A stretch of 64,000 bases of DNA from Acetatifactor sp. (GTDB lineage: Bacteria; Bacillota; Clostridia; Lachnospirales; Lachnospiraceae), in assembly GCA_024695935.1 (NCBI GenBank), contig JAILHH010000023.1, positions 62,001-126,000 of the forward strand, written 5' to 3'. Positions 44,242-52,531 of this stretch are shown here, in pieces. The position numbers and the translations under genes are program-made. Numbering within the stretch: the first letter of the stretch is position 1; every line of letters starts with the position of its first letter. The notes under the pieces were generated by a model. That model did no database searches and had not been told where the DNA came from. It saw nothing but the letters and a program-made list of their open reading frames with translations.

Positions 44242-44847
44242 ATGAATGTAAACGGAATTACATCGGCCGCTCAGAATGCCTACACATACACTGCAGAGGC
44301 CACAAATACAAAAAAAGAAAAGAAAGTCACAGAGCCCGCTGTAAACGAAAGCGGCGTTATATATGAAGCATCCGGTGAAAAAAACAAGGCTGTAGAAAAA
44401 AAGACTTATTCGCCAAATACCGAACTCATCGCCAAATTAAAAAGCGATGCAGAGGCAAGGGCAATACAGCTCAGAAACCTGGTTGAAAAGGCAATCCTCG
44501 GACAGGCCGGTGTATTTTCATCAGAGGAGGATTACATCAGGATCCTCTCTTCCGGCAAATTCACCGTAGATGAAGCCACCAGAGCCCAGGCACAAAAAGA
44601 CATCTCAGAGGACGGCTTCTGGGGAGTAAAACAGACTTCCGACAGGATCCTCCAGTTTGCAACAGCCATAACCGGCGGGGATCCCGGAAAGATCCAGGAG
44701 ATGTATGATGCATTCAAAAAGGGCTTCGATCAGGCAAAGAAAGCCTGGGGTGGAGAACTTCCCGAGATTTCCGGAAAGACCTTTGATGCAGTCACTGAGA
44801 AATTCAAAAAACTTGCCGAAGATAACGGCGTAACACTTGATTACTAA
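44242..44847 (+). CDS. Hypothetical protein, DUF5610-like, probable motility regulon
   Basis: A 201-residue soluble protein without signal peptide. The N-terminal 60 residues are low-complexity Thr/Ala/Lys/Glu-rich. The C-terminal region (about 115-201; VKQTSDRILQFATAITGG, AFKKGFDQAKKAWGGELPEIS) recalls DUF5610 domains of motile bacteria, a similarity from memory of motifs rather than a search. The sigma-28-like promoter upstream supports a link to flagellar regulation. GAGAGG lies before the ATG. Role unknown. Confidence 0.7.
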   Translation: MNVNGITSAAQNAYTYTAEATNTKKEKKVTEPAVNESGVIYEASGEKNKAVEKKTYSPNTELIAKLKSDAEARAIQLRNLVEKAILGQAGVFSSEEDYIRILSSGKFTVDEATRAQAQKDISEDGFWGVKQTSDRILQFATAITGGDPGKIQEMYDAFKKGFDQAKKAWGGELPEISGKTFDAVTEKFKKLAEDNGVTLDY

Positions 44848-44872
44848 ACCTTCCCATAAATAACCAAACCCA

Positions 44873-44913
44873 AAAAGTACCCCAACCTGTTTCCAATACG
44901 GGCTGGGGTACTT
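44873..44913 (-). terminator. Terminator of the pyr operon
   Basis: Arms AAGTACCCCAGCC and GGTTGGGGTACTT pair on the minus strand and run into TTTT, 15 bases past the pyrD stop. Confidence 0.75.
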
Positions 44914-44928
44914 CCAATTCTATCTGCT

Positions 44929-45834
44929 TTATTCCACACATCCGATGATATCGGTTATGTTCTCAATATTATTTTTAGCCATAAAATCTTCTATTCCGGT
45001 GACGATCTTTTCAGTGACATAGGGATCCACGAAATTCATGGCTCCCACACTCACTGCGCTGGCGCCGGCCATCATAAATTCAATGGCATCCTCTGCGTTT
45101 GCTATTCCGCCCATACCGATAATGGGGATCTTTACGGCATTGTGAACCTGATATACCATTCGCACTGCGATGGGCTTGATGGCAGGGCCGCTCATACCGC
45201 CGGTTTTGTTTGCCAGAGCAAATTTACGCCTGTTGATATCTATCTTCATTCCGGTGATGGTATTGATAAGGCTCAGTGCATCACTGCCTGCTGCCTCTGC
45301 GGCACGGGCCATCTCCGTAATGTCCGTGACATTGGGAGAAAGCTTCATGATAACAGGCTGCTTTGCATGCTTTTTGATCTCGGAAGTGATATTGCAAAGG
45401 GCAACAGCCTTCTGACCAAAAGCGATGGCTCCTTCCTTTACATTAGGACAGCTGACATTTATCTCAAGCATGGAAACATCATCTCTGTCGCTGAGTTTTT
45501 CCACAACTTCCACGTAATCCTTAACTGTTTTTCCACAGACATTCACGATAACCTTTGTATCGAAATCCTGTAAAAATTTAAGGTCTCTTTCCATAAAAAC
45601 ATCCACGCCGGGATTTTGAAGACCTATGGCATTTAACATTCCGCCGTATACTTCCGTAACTCTCGGCGTGGGATTTCCCGGCCATGGCACATTTGACACG
45701 CCCTTAGTCACTACAGCGCCCAGCTTGTTTAAATCCACAAACTCGGAATATTCCATTCCGCTTCCGAAGGTTCCGGAGGCTGTCATCACAGGATTCTTAA
45801 ATGTAACTCCTGCCAAAGTAGTTGTCATATTCAT
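44929..45834 (-). CDS. pyrD: Dihydroorotate dehydrogenase B, catalytic subunit
   Basis: A 301-residue FMN enzyme oxidising dihydroorotate in pyrimidine synthesis. NPVMTASGTFGSG, EINVSCPNV with the catalytic Cys, KLSPNV, INTITGMKID, GGMSGPAIKPIAVRMVY and IIGMGGIANAEDAIEFM are signatures of the class 1B, NAD-linked type. The start overlaps the pyrK stop by one base in TGATG, so the two subunits are translationally coupled. Confidence 0.96.
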   Translation of the reverse strand: MNMTTTLAGVTFKNPVMTASGTFGSGMEYSEFVDLNKLGAVVTKGVSNVPWPGNPTPRVTEVYGGMLNAIGLQNPGVDVFMERDLKFLQDFDTKVIVNVCGKTVKDYVEVVEKLSDRDDVSMLEINVSCPNVKEGAIAFGQKAVALCNITSEIKKHAKQPVIMKLSPNVTDITEMARAAEAAGSDALSLINTITGMKIDINRRKFALANKTGGMSGPAIKPIAVRMVYQVHNAVKIPIIGMGGIANAEDAIEFMMAGASAVSVGAMNFVDPYVTEKIVTGIEDFMAKNNIENITDIIGCVE

Positions 45835-46613
45835 CAGATTTCCACCTCCGAAGCTAAAAATACAGGTCCGTCAGTACAGATCCTGGCGTTGTTTACATGG
45901 GAATGGTGATCCACTTCCTTTGTCTTTACGACGCAGCCAAGACACGCTCCCACTCCACAGGCCATATGTTCCTCGAGGGAGATATATGCGGGAACACATT
46001 TTTCCTCCGCAAATTTCTTTATGGCGCGAAGCATTGGCATGGGGCCGCAGGCATAGATGACATCACATTTTAAGTCATTATCCGAAATGGCATTCATGAC
46101 ATTTCCTTTGCTTCCCACACTGCCATCCTCTGTGGCAATGTAAACTCTTCCGTATTTTTCAAAGTCCTCTCTGAGGAAGGTCTTTGAATCCCTGTATCCC
46201 ACGATGATCTGTGCATCCGGATCGCCAATCTGCTTTGCCAGCTGGAGAATGGGGGGGACACCGATACCGCCACCCATTAAAAATACTTTTTTACCCTCAG
46301 CCTTTTCAAAGGGGAAACCGTTTCCCAGGACTCCGAGAAGCTCCACCTTATCACCTTTTTCATAGGTAGAAAACTCATTTGTTCCCGTTCCCTCTCCGTT
46401 ATTTCTGTAGACAAGGCGAAGAGCGTTTTTTTCATTGTCGATCTCACATATGGAGATGGGGCGGGGCAAAAGTTTGCTCTTATCCTTTGTAAAAACTCCC
46501 ACAAACTGCCCGGGCTTTGCACATGACGCAAGCTCCGTCTCCAGCCACATATCAAATATTCCCGGTGCGATCTCACATTGAGATATCAGACGGGCAACAA
46601 CCTTCTTTTTCAC
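45834..46613 (-). CDS. pyrK: Dihydroorotate dehydrogenase B, electron transfer subunit
   Basis: A 259-residue flavoprotein of the ferredoxin-reductase fold. RPISICEI is the FAD-binding motif, FLMGGGIGVPPILQLAK the NAD-binding loop, and a C-terminal 2Fe-2S site is formed by CGVGACLGCVV and a later Cys (ARICTDGPVF). It passes electrons from PyrD to NAD. The start is GTG with AAGGAGG upstream. Confidence 0.95.
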   Translation of the reverse strand: MKKKVVARLISQCEIAPGIFDMWLETELASCAKPGQFVGVFTKDKSKLLPRPISICEIDNEKNALRLVYRNNGEGTGTNEFSTYEKGDKVELLGVLGNGFPFEKAEGKKVFLMGGGIGVPPILQLAKQIGDPDAQIIVGYRDSKTFLREDFEKYGRVYIATEDGSVGSKGNVMNAISDNDLKCDVIYACGPMPMLRAIKKFAEEKCVPAYISLEEHMACGVGACLGCVVKTKEVDHHSHVNNARICTDGPVFLASEVEI

Positions 46614-46625
46614 AAGCGATCCTCC

Positions 46626-47903
46626 TTAGTTTTCTGCGCTGTATACTATCACACCTCCGGCCACGGTTGCAATAACTTTTCCGCAAAGCTCGCTGCCGGT
46701 AAAAGGTGTGTTTTTTGACTTTGATGCATACTCATCAGGTACCCAGGTTTTTACGGGATCAAAAATGCACAGATCCGCAGGGCCGCCCTCAGCGATATAA
46801 CCCGCGTCGATATTATACAGATCCGCAGGGTTTGTGCTCATCTTTTTAATGAGTTCCTTCATGGAGAGATAACCTTCATTTACCAGATTCGTGATACCAA
46901 GCGCCAGGGAAGTCTCAAGTCCTATGATACCGCTTGGTGCCTCGGTGATTGGCTTATCTTTTTCGGATTCGGCATGGGGCGCATGATCAGTTGCGATGAT
47001 ATCTATGACACCGTCCCTTAATCCTTCGATGAGAGCAAGCCTGTCCTCCTCCGTCCTTAAGGGAGGATTCATCTTTGCATTCGTACCGTATTTTATGACC
47101 GCTTCCTCAGTGAGCGAAAAGTGGTGGGGTGTAACCTCAGCGTGAACATTTACACCTTTATCCAGTGCCTCTCTGATAAGGTCCACAGTCTCCTTTGCTG
47201 AAATATGCTGGATCTCTATGCAGGCTCCTGTCTCAAGAGCAAGCTCCAGATCCCTTCTTACCAAAGAGATCTCTGCCTCCCTGGGCGACCCGCCGATCTT
47301 ATAATATTCAGAAGCCTTTCCTCTGTTTACGCCATTGTTTTCAATAAGGGCCGGATCCTCCTCATGGAAGCTCAAAGGCAGATCCAAAGCCTTTGCCTTT
47401 TTCATGGCTTCCTTTACAATCTCCCCATCCTTAAGGGGTATCCCGTCATCAGTAAATCCCACTGCGCCAAACTTTTTTAAAGTTTTCATATCCGTAAGTT
47501 CAGTCCCCTTCATTCCCAGGGTAACATTGGCGCAGGCATATACATTAATGCCCGTTAACCTGCCCTTGTCCAGACAATATCTGAGAGTCTCGGGATTATC
47601 GATCGTGGGCTTGGTGTTTGCCATCATGATGACCGACGTAAATCCGCCCCTTGCCGCAGCCTTTGCTCCGGTATCAATATCCTCTTTGTGGGTAAATCCC
47701 GGGTCTCTGAAATGAACATGATCATCCACAAGTCCCGGAGCCACGATCAGGTCTTTGGCATCAAAGACTTCCGCATCCTCTTCATCAATCCCCCCCACGG
47801 GAGATATTTTTTTAATCTTTCCATTCTCTGTCAAAATATCTCTTTTCCCCGACAGGTCCGTTCCGGGGTCACAGACATATCCGTTTTTTATAAGCAGCTT
47901 CAT
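46626..47903 (-). CDS. pyrC: Dihydroorotase
   Basis: A 425-residue zinc amidohydrolase of the class I type closing the dihydroorotate ring. The metal-binding HxH is in VDDHVHFRDPG, later His residues lie in IQHISAKETV and VTPHHFSLTEE, and the catalytic Asp in IATDHAPH. PyrK and PyrD follow within 12 bases. I see no PyrR-type attenuator in the roughly 140 bases between this gene and the divergent plsC. Confidence 0.95.
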   Translation of the reverse strand: MKLLIKNGYVCDPGTDLSGKRDILTENGKIKKISPVGGIDEEDAEVFDAKDLIVAPGLVDDHVHFRDPGFTHKEDIDTGAKAAARGGFTSVIMMANTKPTIDNPETLRYCLDKGRLTGINVYACANVTLGMKGTELTDMKTLKKFGAVGFTDDGIPLKDGEIVKEAMKKAKALDLPLSFHEEDPALIENNGVNRGKASEYYKIGGSPREAEISLVRRDLELALETGACIEIQHISAKETVDLIREALDKGVNVHAEVTPHHFSLTEEAVIKYGTNAKMNPPLRTEEDRLALIEGLRDGVIDIIATDHAPHAESEKDKPITEAPSGIIGLETSLALGITNLVNEGYLSMKELIKKMSTNPADLYNIDAGYIAEGGPADLCIFDPVKTWVPDEYASKSKNTPFTGSELCGKVIATVAGGVIVYSAEN

Positions 47904-48045
47904 AAATGAACCGGTTTCCTTCCTCTATGTTCTCTGTCCATTCTATCACAGTTTTTAAGAATTCTTCACTTTTTCTTTATATACACCCATTTTCAATTAT
48001 GCTATACTTTACGTGCAAATATAGCAACCCGGAAAGGAATTAACT

Positions 48046-48789
48046 ATGATACGTTCAATTCTTATGATCATATATTTTATCTTTGTGGCGATCCTGTCGC
48101 TCCCACTGCTTCTCATATTTTTCATTGTGGGGCTTTTTAACCGTGAGGCCAAGGCAAATGCCTCACTTTTTGTGGTAAAGATCGTGTTTAATACCATACT
48201 TTTTATCGCAGGTGTCAAACTCACAGTCATCGGCGAGGAAAAGGTTCCCACCGACAGGCCTGTTTTCTATGTAGGAAACCACAGGAGCTACTTTGATACC
48301 GTTATGACCATGGCACGCGTTCCCAGAGTCACCTGCTACGTGGCTAAAAAACAGGTTAAGAGCTTCCCTATCTTAAATCTCTGGATGATGAATCTCCACT
48401 GTCTCTTCCTTGACAGAGACGATATAAAGCAGGGATTAAAGACCATCATCGAAGCCATAGACCTAATTAAAAACGGCATTTCCGTATGCATATTCCCCGA
48501 GGGCACAAGAAGCCGTGTTCCCGATGAATTCCTGCCCTTTAAGGAGGGCAGCTTTAAGGTTGCCACAAAGAGCGGCGCCCCCATCGTCCCCATGACCATC
48601 GTGAATTCATCTTCAATATTTGAGGATCACACTCCTTTCCTCAAAAAGTCAAAGGTCATTTTGGAATACGGAGACCCCATCTACCCCGACAAACTTGAAA
48701 AAGAAGAACTCAAAAAGATCGGTGCTTACACCGAAAATATCATAAAAGAAACATATTTCAAAAACAAAGAACTTTTAAAAACTTTGTAG
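48046..48789 (+). CDS. plsC: 1-acyl-sn-glycerol-3-phosphate acyltransferase
   Basis: A 247-residue membrane-bound acyltransferase of phospholipid synthesis. An N-terminal hydrophobic helix pair is followed by the catalytic HX4D motif in NHRSYFDTV, the substrate motif FPEGTRSR and PIVPMTIVNSS. GGAAAGG stands ten bases before the ATG. The following gene encodes an LTA-synthase-like protein, so both act on glycerophospholipid chemistry. Confidence 0.94.
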   Translation: MIRSILMIIYFIFVAILSLPLLLIFFIVGLFNREAKANASLFVVKIVFNTILFIAGVKLTVIGEEKVPTDRPVFYVGNHRSYFDTVMTMARVPRVTCYVAKKQVKSFPILNLWMMNLHCLFLDRDDIKQGLKTIIEAIDLIKNGISVCIFPEGTRSRVPDEFLPFKEGSFKVATKSGAPIVPMTIVNSSSIFEDHTPFLKKSKVILEYGDPIYPDKLEKEELKKIGAYTENIIKETYFKNKELLKTL

Positions 48790-48801
48790 GAAAATATCTT
48801 C

Positions 48802-50490
48802 ATGAAACAAAAAAAGTACCTTACAACCGTCGTAAAATATGTCTTTGCCCTGATCCTGACTTTCGCGGGGCTTAAAAACTTTAAATATCCCGGCTCCCTC
48901 CTTCTTTCAATGGGGGAGCTTTTTTCCGTTATATTTTTGAGTGATACCCTCATCAGAAAGAGTAAATATTTCAACATCCTGAATTCCGTTTTGATATTAC
49001 TGTACAATGCCCAGATGCTGGTGCTTTTCTTTGGCGGAAGCTTCATCACCCTGGTGATGCTCCAAAATCTGGCAAGCGTTCAGGACCTGGCAGGAAAACT
49101 CTTTATATATTCATTGGGTATCATACTGGTGCTCGTCTTCTCATTTCTGCCGGTAAAGTCATTTGAAGATTCAGGAGTTTTAAAAAATATAAAGGTACCT
49201 CTTTTTACAGGTCTGGTTCTGATCCTGTTACGGATCCTGTTTATGTTTGTATTCCCGGGCGGCGAAACTCCCCTCGGAGGATACACAGACCTCTTTAGCC
49301 AATATAAAAATCACAGACAGCTCTTGGCAATGGTTGAGAATGCGGGCACTGCTGCTGATTCAGATTCATATGCAGATGCAGAAGCCGCATCCGCTGAAAT
49401 ACTCATGGACACCTACGATGAAATCATCCCCGAAGAAATAACCATAACAGAGGTTACTGACTCTCCCAAGAACGTGGCACATCCCGTGATAACCGGTAAG
49501 CCAAATGTGATACTCATTTTCACTGAAGGGTTATCCCAAAATATCGTATCAGACGAAAGAGGCATAATGCCCAATGTAGCTGAATTGGAGGAAACTTATT
49601 TATCCTTTGAAAACTATTACAATCACACCTTTGCCACCTACAGGGGTATACAGGGTCAGCTTTTTTCCGGGCATCAGTTAAATGACACCGACAAAAATAA
49701 CCTCCCTTCCATTATGAGCGTCCTGAAAAAAAGAGGGTACTACACGGAAATGATAAATACCGAGCCGGCAAACGAAATGTTTACGGGATATTTAAGGGAT
49801 CTGGGCTTTGATGAATGCATTGAGACCGAACCGCCTGCAGAAAACCTGTTAAGAGCTCTGACCGACGCCCAGGCTTATGACCTGTTATTTGACGAAACGA
49901 ACAGGCTGGAAAAAGAGTCTTCGCCTTTCTTTTTATGCATATACACCTTTGGAACTCACGTGAGTCTGGATTCACCGGATCATAAATTCGGAGACGGTGA
50001 AAATATCGTATTAAACAGATTTTACAATGCAGATATGCAGTTTGGAAACTTTTTGGACAGGCTTAGAGAAAATGGTTTTGACAAGGACACACTCGTTGTA
50101 TTTACAGGTGATCACGCAACCTTCAGCGACGAAGATTACAGAAATGCTTTCCCTGAATACGAGAGAGCCTGCTCCAACGTTGACGAGGTTCCTTTAGTAT
50201 TTATATATGATGGTTTATCACAAAAAATAGATGCTTCAGGGCGTAACTCCCTGGATCTTGCTCCCACACTGCTCGACCTCTTGGGGCTCTCCTCACCGGA
50301 AAGCTTTATGGGTGCGTCCTTGTTTGAAAAAGAACTGGACAACATGGCTCCGGATAAATATTTCTGGGATCCCACATATATGAAATATACCGGAAATGAC
50401 AGTGTGGAAGACATAAGCGGTAACACCGCATCACTTATTTTCAGTAAGATTGCAAAATACCTGGCTGATAAAAAAGTGCCACGGGAATAA
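48802..50490 (+). CDS. LTA-synthase-like sulfatase-domain membrane enzyme
   Basis: A 562-residue protein with four or five N-terminal membrane helices (to about 158), a short acidic spacer and an extracellular sulfatase/alkaline-phosphatase domain. Metal-site candidates are Glu in NVILIFTEGL, the nucleophile Thr near HTFATYRGIQG, and Asp-His in VVFTGDHATF, with a later His in GTHVSL. LtaS-type enzymes move glycerol-phosphate from phosphatidylglycerol to teichoic acid or sugar; related enzymes move phosphoethanolamine. The exact substrate cannot be decided. It is 12 bases behind plsC. Confidence 0.85.
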   Translation: MKQKKYLTTVVKYVFALILTFAGLKNFKYPGSLLLSMGELFSVIFLSDTLIRKSKYFNILNSVLILLYNAQMLVLFFGGSFITLVMLQNLASVQDLAGKLFIYSLGIILVLVFSFLPVKSFEDSGVLKNIKVPLFTGLVLILLRILFMFVFPGGETPLGGYTDLFSQYKNHRQLLAMVENAGTAADSDSYADAEAASAEILMDTYDEIIPEEITITEVTDSPKNVAHPVITGKPNVILIFTEGLSQNIVSDERGIMPNVAELEETYLSFENYYNHTFATYRGIQGQLFSGHQLNDTDKNNLPSIMSVLKKRGYYTEMINTEPANEMFTGYLRDLGFDECIETEPPAENLLRALTDAQAYDLLFDETNRLEKESSPFFLCIYTFGTHVSLDSPDHKFGDGENIVLNRFYNADMQFGNFLDRLRENGFDKDTLVVFTGDHATFSDEDYRNAFPEYERACSNVDEVPLVFIYDGLSQKIDASGRNSLDLAPTLLDLLGLSSPESFMGASLFEKELDNMAPDKYFWDPTYMKYTGNDSVEDISGNTASLIFSKIAKYLADKKVPRE

Positions 50491-50496
50491 AGGATA

Positions 50497-50892
50497 TTAT
50501 TCTACATATTTTTGTTTAAACTTTAATTCAAATCCTCCGTTTCGCTTTTCCTCAAGCCAGGCGGTAAGTATAAGATGCCTGGTTTTTGTCACGATAACCG
50601 TGGGGCTAAATGAGTCCTTTCTATGAAGGAACACTTCTGCATTATCATCAAGATATTTGGCGATCACATTAGGCATTATTATTTTTTCAATCTGATAAAG
50701 CATTTCCTCTTCGTATTTATATGCCCTGTCATTTGGCAACTCCCTGTAATATAGAAGAAGATTGGCCTCAAGGAATTTACTCCTGCAAAAGCTTTTCCTG
50801 AAGTAGCTTTCGAGCATCATGTAGAGACAGAATTCATAAGTTCTTAACTTTGCAAGGTTCTTTTCTTTATTTGTTTTTTCAACTTTTAGCAT
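50497..50892 (-). CDS. Hypothetical protein
   Basis: A 131-residue, basic, mostly helical protein (ANLLLYYRELP, EEEMLYQIEKIIMPNVIAKYL) with a beta-like C-terminus (SFSPTVIVTKTRHLILTAWLEE). It is convergent with the LTA-synthase-like gene, six bases apart. GGAGG-type sequence precedes the ATG. Nothing in it matches a family I recognise. Confidence 0.6.
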   Translation of the reverse strand: MLKVEKTNKEKNLAKLRTYEFCLYMMLESYFRKSFCRSKFLEANLLLYYRELPNDRAYKYEEEMLYQIEKIIMPNVIAKYLDDNAEVFLHRKDSFSPTVIVTKTRHLILTAWLEEKRNGGFELKFKQKYVE

Positions 50893-50979
50893 ATGTTTAC
50901 CTCCGTTTTAACATGTTAATGTTTTCTGTTGTAGCTTTTCCTTGCCGTAGAAAAGCCGGCTATTCAGTTTTCAAAGTGC

Positions 50980-51077
50980 AAAAACCCGAGAGAACAAATA
51001 TGAGTTTGTTATTGATACAGACAGACTTTCAGCCCATCCATACAATGTACTCACCATCTATTGTTCTCTCAGGTTTT
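50980..51077. repeat. 98-bp element with 17-bp terminal inverted repeats
   Basis: Arms AAAACCCGAGAGAACAA and TTGTTCTCTCAGGTTTT, one mismatch apart, enclose about 64 bases. On the minus strand the right arm is followed by T-runs. It may be a MITE-like remnant or a leader hairpin for the hypothetical gene downstream on that strand. Confidence 0.5.
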
Positions 51078-51118
51078 TCCTGTTGAAATTACTATATCAG
51101 ATTGCTCCTATAAAAAAA

Positions 51119-51253
51119 CTACACCACAGGTATAGTCCGCCCAAAACCAGAATGCTCATTTCGCTCTTGAATATCTATCAGATTATTCTTATAAAGTAAA
51201 TCATCCACCTCGCCGCCTATTATCTTGGCAATCCTGCGCTTGGGGGCAACCAT
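51119..51253 (-). pseudogene. Short ORF, probable C-terminal gene remnant
   Basis: A 44-residue open frame beginning MVAPKRRIAKIIGGEVDDLL and ending GRTIPVV. The frame stays open further upstream without a start, and there is no good ribosome site, so it looks like the tail of a lost gene. Family unknown. Confidence 0.3.
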
Positions 51254-51285
51254 ATCAACTACAACATTTATGGTAGGAACGTTTG

Positions 51286-51322
51286 GTTGAACGACCCTCC
51301 AAATTTGGAGGGTCGTATTTGC
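51286..51322. repeat. 37-bp direct repeat, left copy, with perfect 24-bp palindrome
   Basis: The copy runs from GTTGAACGACC to GTCGTATTTGC. Inside, 51292-51315 is a perfect palindrome (CGACCCTCCAAA and its complement). The right copy at 51667-51703 is identical at 34 of 37 positions. Together they flank hairpin array 2. Confidence 0.85.
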
Positions 51323-51327
51323 GAATA

Positions 51328-51654
51328 CTGTAAATCCTTAAGATTCTACTATTTTTACAGTATTCTCAACTATCATCCGGCACATTGAAAACGCCCAAAT
51401 ACTGTAATTTTTTAAGGTTCTTTTATATTTACAGTGTTTTCACCCATTTTCCGGCCCTTTCAAAGAGGCCAAATACTGTAAATTTTTGAGATCTTCGATT
51501 TTTACAGTAATCGCATCCATTATCAGCCCCTTTTTAAGAGGTAAAATACTGTAATTTTTTGAGAATCTGTTTATTTTACAGTATTCCCGGAAATTTCCGG
51601 TTTTTTTGGAGCCGATGAATGCTGTAATTTTCGGAGGATCAGCCTTTTTTACAG
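51328..51654. repeat. Array 2: five 32-33-nt CTGTAA/TTACAG hairpins, period 73-74 bp
   Basis: Units lie at 51328-51360, 51402-51434, 51476-51507, 51549-51581 and 51622-51654; four are 33 nt and one 32 nt. Each starts CTGTAA and ends TTACAG, with A/T-rich arms and loops sharing TTRAGRTTCT-like sequence. Linkers are 40-41 nt and share CATTTTCCGGCCC-like sequence. Same unit number, length and period as array 1, but different linkers and loops. Non-coding by period. Confidence 0.9.
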
Positions 51655-51666
51655 TATATGAGATAT

Positions 51667-51703
51667 GTTGAATGACCCTCCAAATTTGTATGGTCGTATT
51701 TGC
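51667..51703. repeat. 37-bp direct repeat, right copy
   Basis: Matches the left copy at 51286-51322 at 34 of 37 positions; the three changes break its palindrome. It lies 12 bases past the last hairpin of array 2. Confidence 0.85.
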
Positions 51704-51760
51704 ACACTTCTTGGCAGGGTAAAGGGATTGGAAACAAGAACGAGGAAATATCGTGACGAT

Positions 51761-52000
51761 TCCATGATTAAAGCAATGACTTACGAGGAGTGGAAAAAAA
51801 CAAGGTGGAATGAAACAAATTCTATTACACGTCCTGAGGAAGAATCATGGGAATGCACCTCCAGAAAAGGATCAGATGATTATCCGACTAAAGAAGGAAG
51901 GCTATACTGACCAGGAAATCGTAGATAAGGTCGGATATAAAATCCACCGTGCCGTTGTTATGCGAATAAAAAAAGACTCCTTTCGGCTACTAATTTGTCT
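51761..52000 (+). pseudogene. Degraded ORF with helix-turn-helix-like segment
   Basis: One frame begins MIKAMTYEEWKKTRW; a second frame beginning at 51810 carries the better sequence, with DQMIIRLKKEGYTDQEIVDK resembling a helix-turn-helix. The two overlap, suggesting a frameshift near 51800-51830, and no clear start or ribosome site serves the whole. Probably decayed; original family unknown. Confidence 0.3.
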
Positions 52001-52110
52001 CGTTAATTGCCATTTTACAATTGTTCCTGGCACTCTGATATCATGCATCACCCATTGGAAATCCCTGTGATATCCTTTTTATTTTCAAAACAGTCATCTC
52101 TTGCATCCTG

Positions 52111-52491
52111 CTAAATCATCCTAATCAATTTAACAAGTTCTGATTCCCAGTCCTCATTTTCAGAATAATAAACTGAACCAAGTATTTCCGGAAATCGGTA
52201 ATTTACTGATGAGCACAGGATAATTGGTATATCCCAGTCTCGTTCCCTAAAAATATTTATCAACGCCTCTCCACATTTTTTTTCGCTTTCTCCGGGAGCT
52301 TCGGGATACCACATATCCGAAATGACTAAATCGTATGGATTATCCTGTTTGATGGCATCTTCTATTTTATTGATTCCATCTGTAAGATTTCCAACACATT
52401 CAATTTTCAGATTTGCGAATGAACCTCTTTCAATAGCTTTGCATATATCATGATGTTTAAAAACATTATCTTCTAGATTTAAAATATGCAT
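52111..52491 (-). CDS. Stand-alone response-regulator receiver domain, atypical
   Basis: A 126-residue single CheY-like domain: strand 1 with the acidic pair Glu7-Asp8 (ILNLEDN), phospho-acceptor Asp59 (DLVISDMWYP), and Ser94/95 (IIILCSS-like) in place of the conserved Thr/Ser. The conserved Lys after strand 5 is missing (GSVYYSENEDW). No output domain or histidine kinase is nearby. The lack of the Lys suggests altered phosphorylation switching. It follows the XRE gene by 40 bases on the same strand, so the two may be one unit. AAGGAGG lies upstream. Confidence 0.75.
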   Translation of the reverse strand: MHILNLEDNVFKHHDICKAIERGSFANLKIECVGNLTDGINKIEDAIKQDNPYDLVISDMWYPEAPGESEKKCGEALINIFRERDWDIPIILCSSVNYRFPEILGSVYYSENEDWESELVKLIRMI

Positions 52492-52531
52492 TGTTTACCC
52501 CTCCTTTTAAACAAATATAAGCAAATAAACT

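Noticed and set aside
47904..48045. PyrR-type attenuator or riboswitch before pyrC
   Set aside because: No anti-terminator/terminator pair or conserved binding loop can be seen.
51001..51086. 28-residue ORF inside the 98-bp inverted-repeat element
   Set aside because: No ribosome site and mostly defined by the repeat arms.
51328..51654. CRISPR array or series of transcription terminators
   Set aside because: Units differ inside, linkers are related, T-runs do not follow the stems consistently, and five terminators in a row without genes make no sense.
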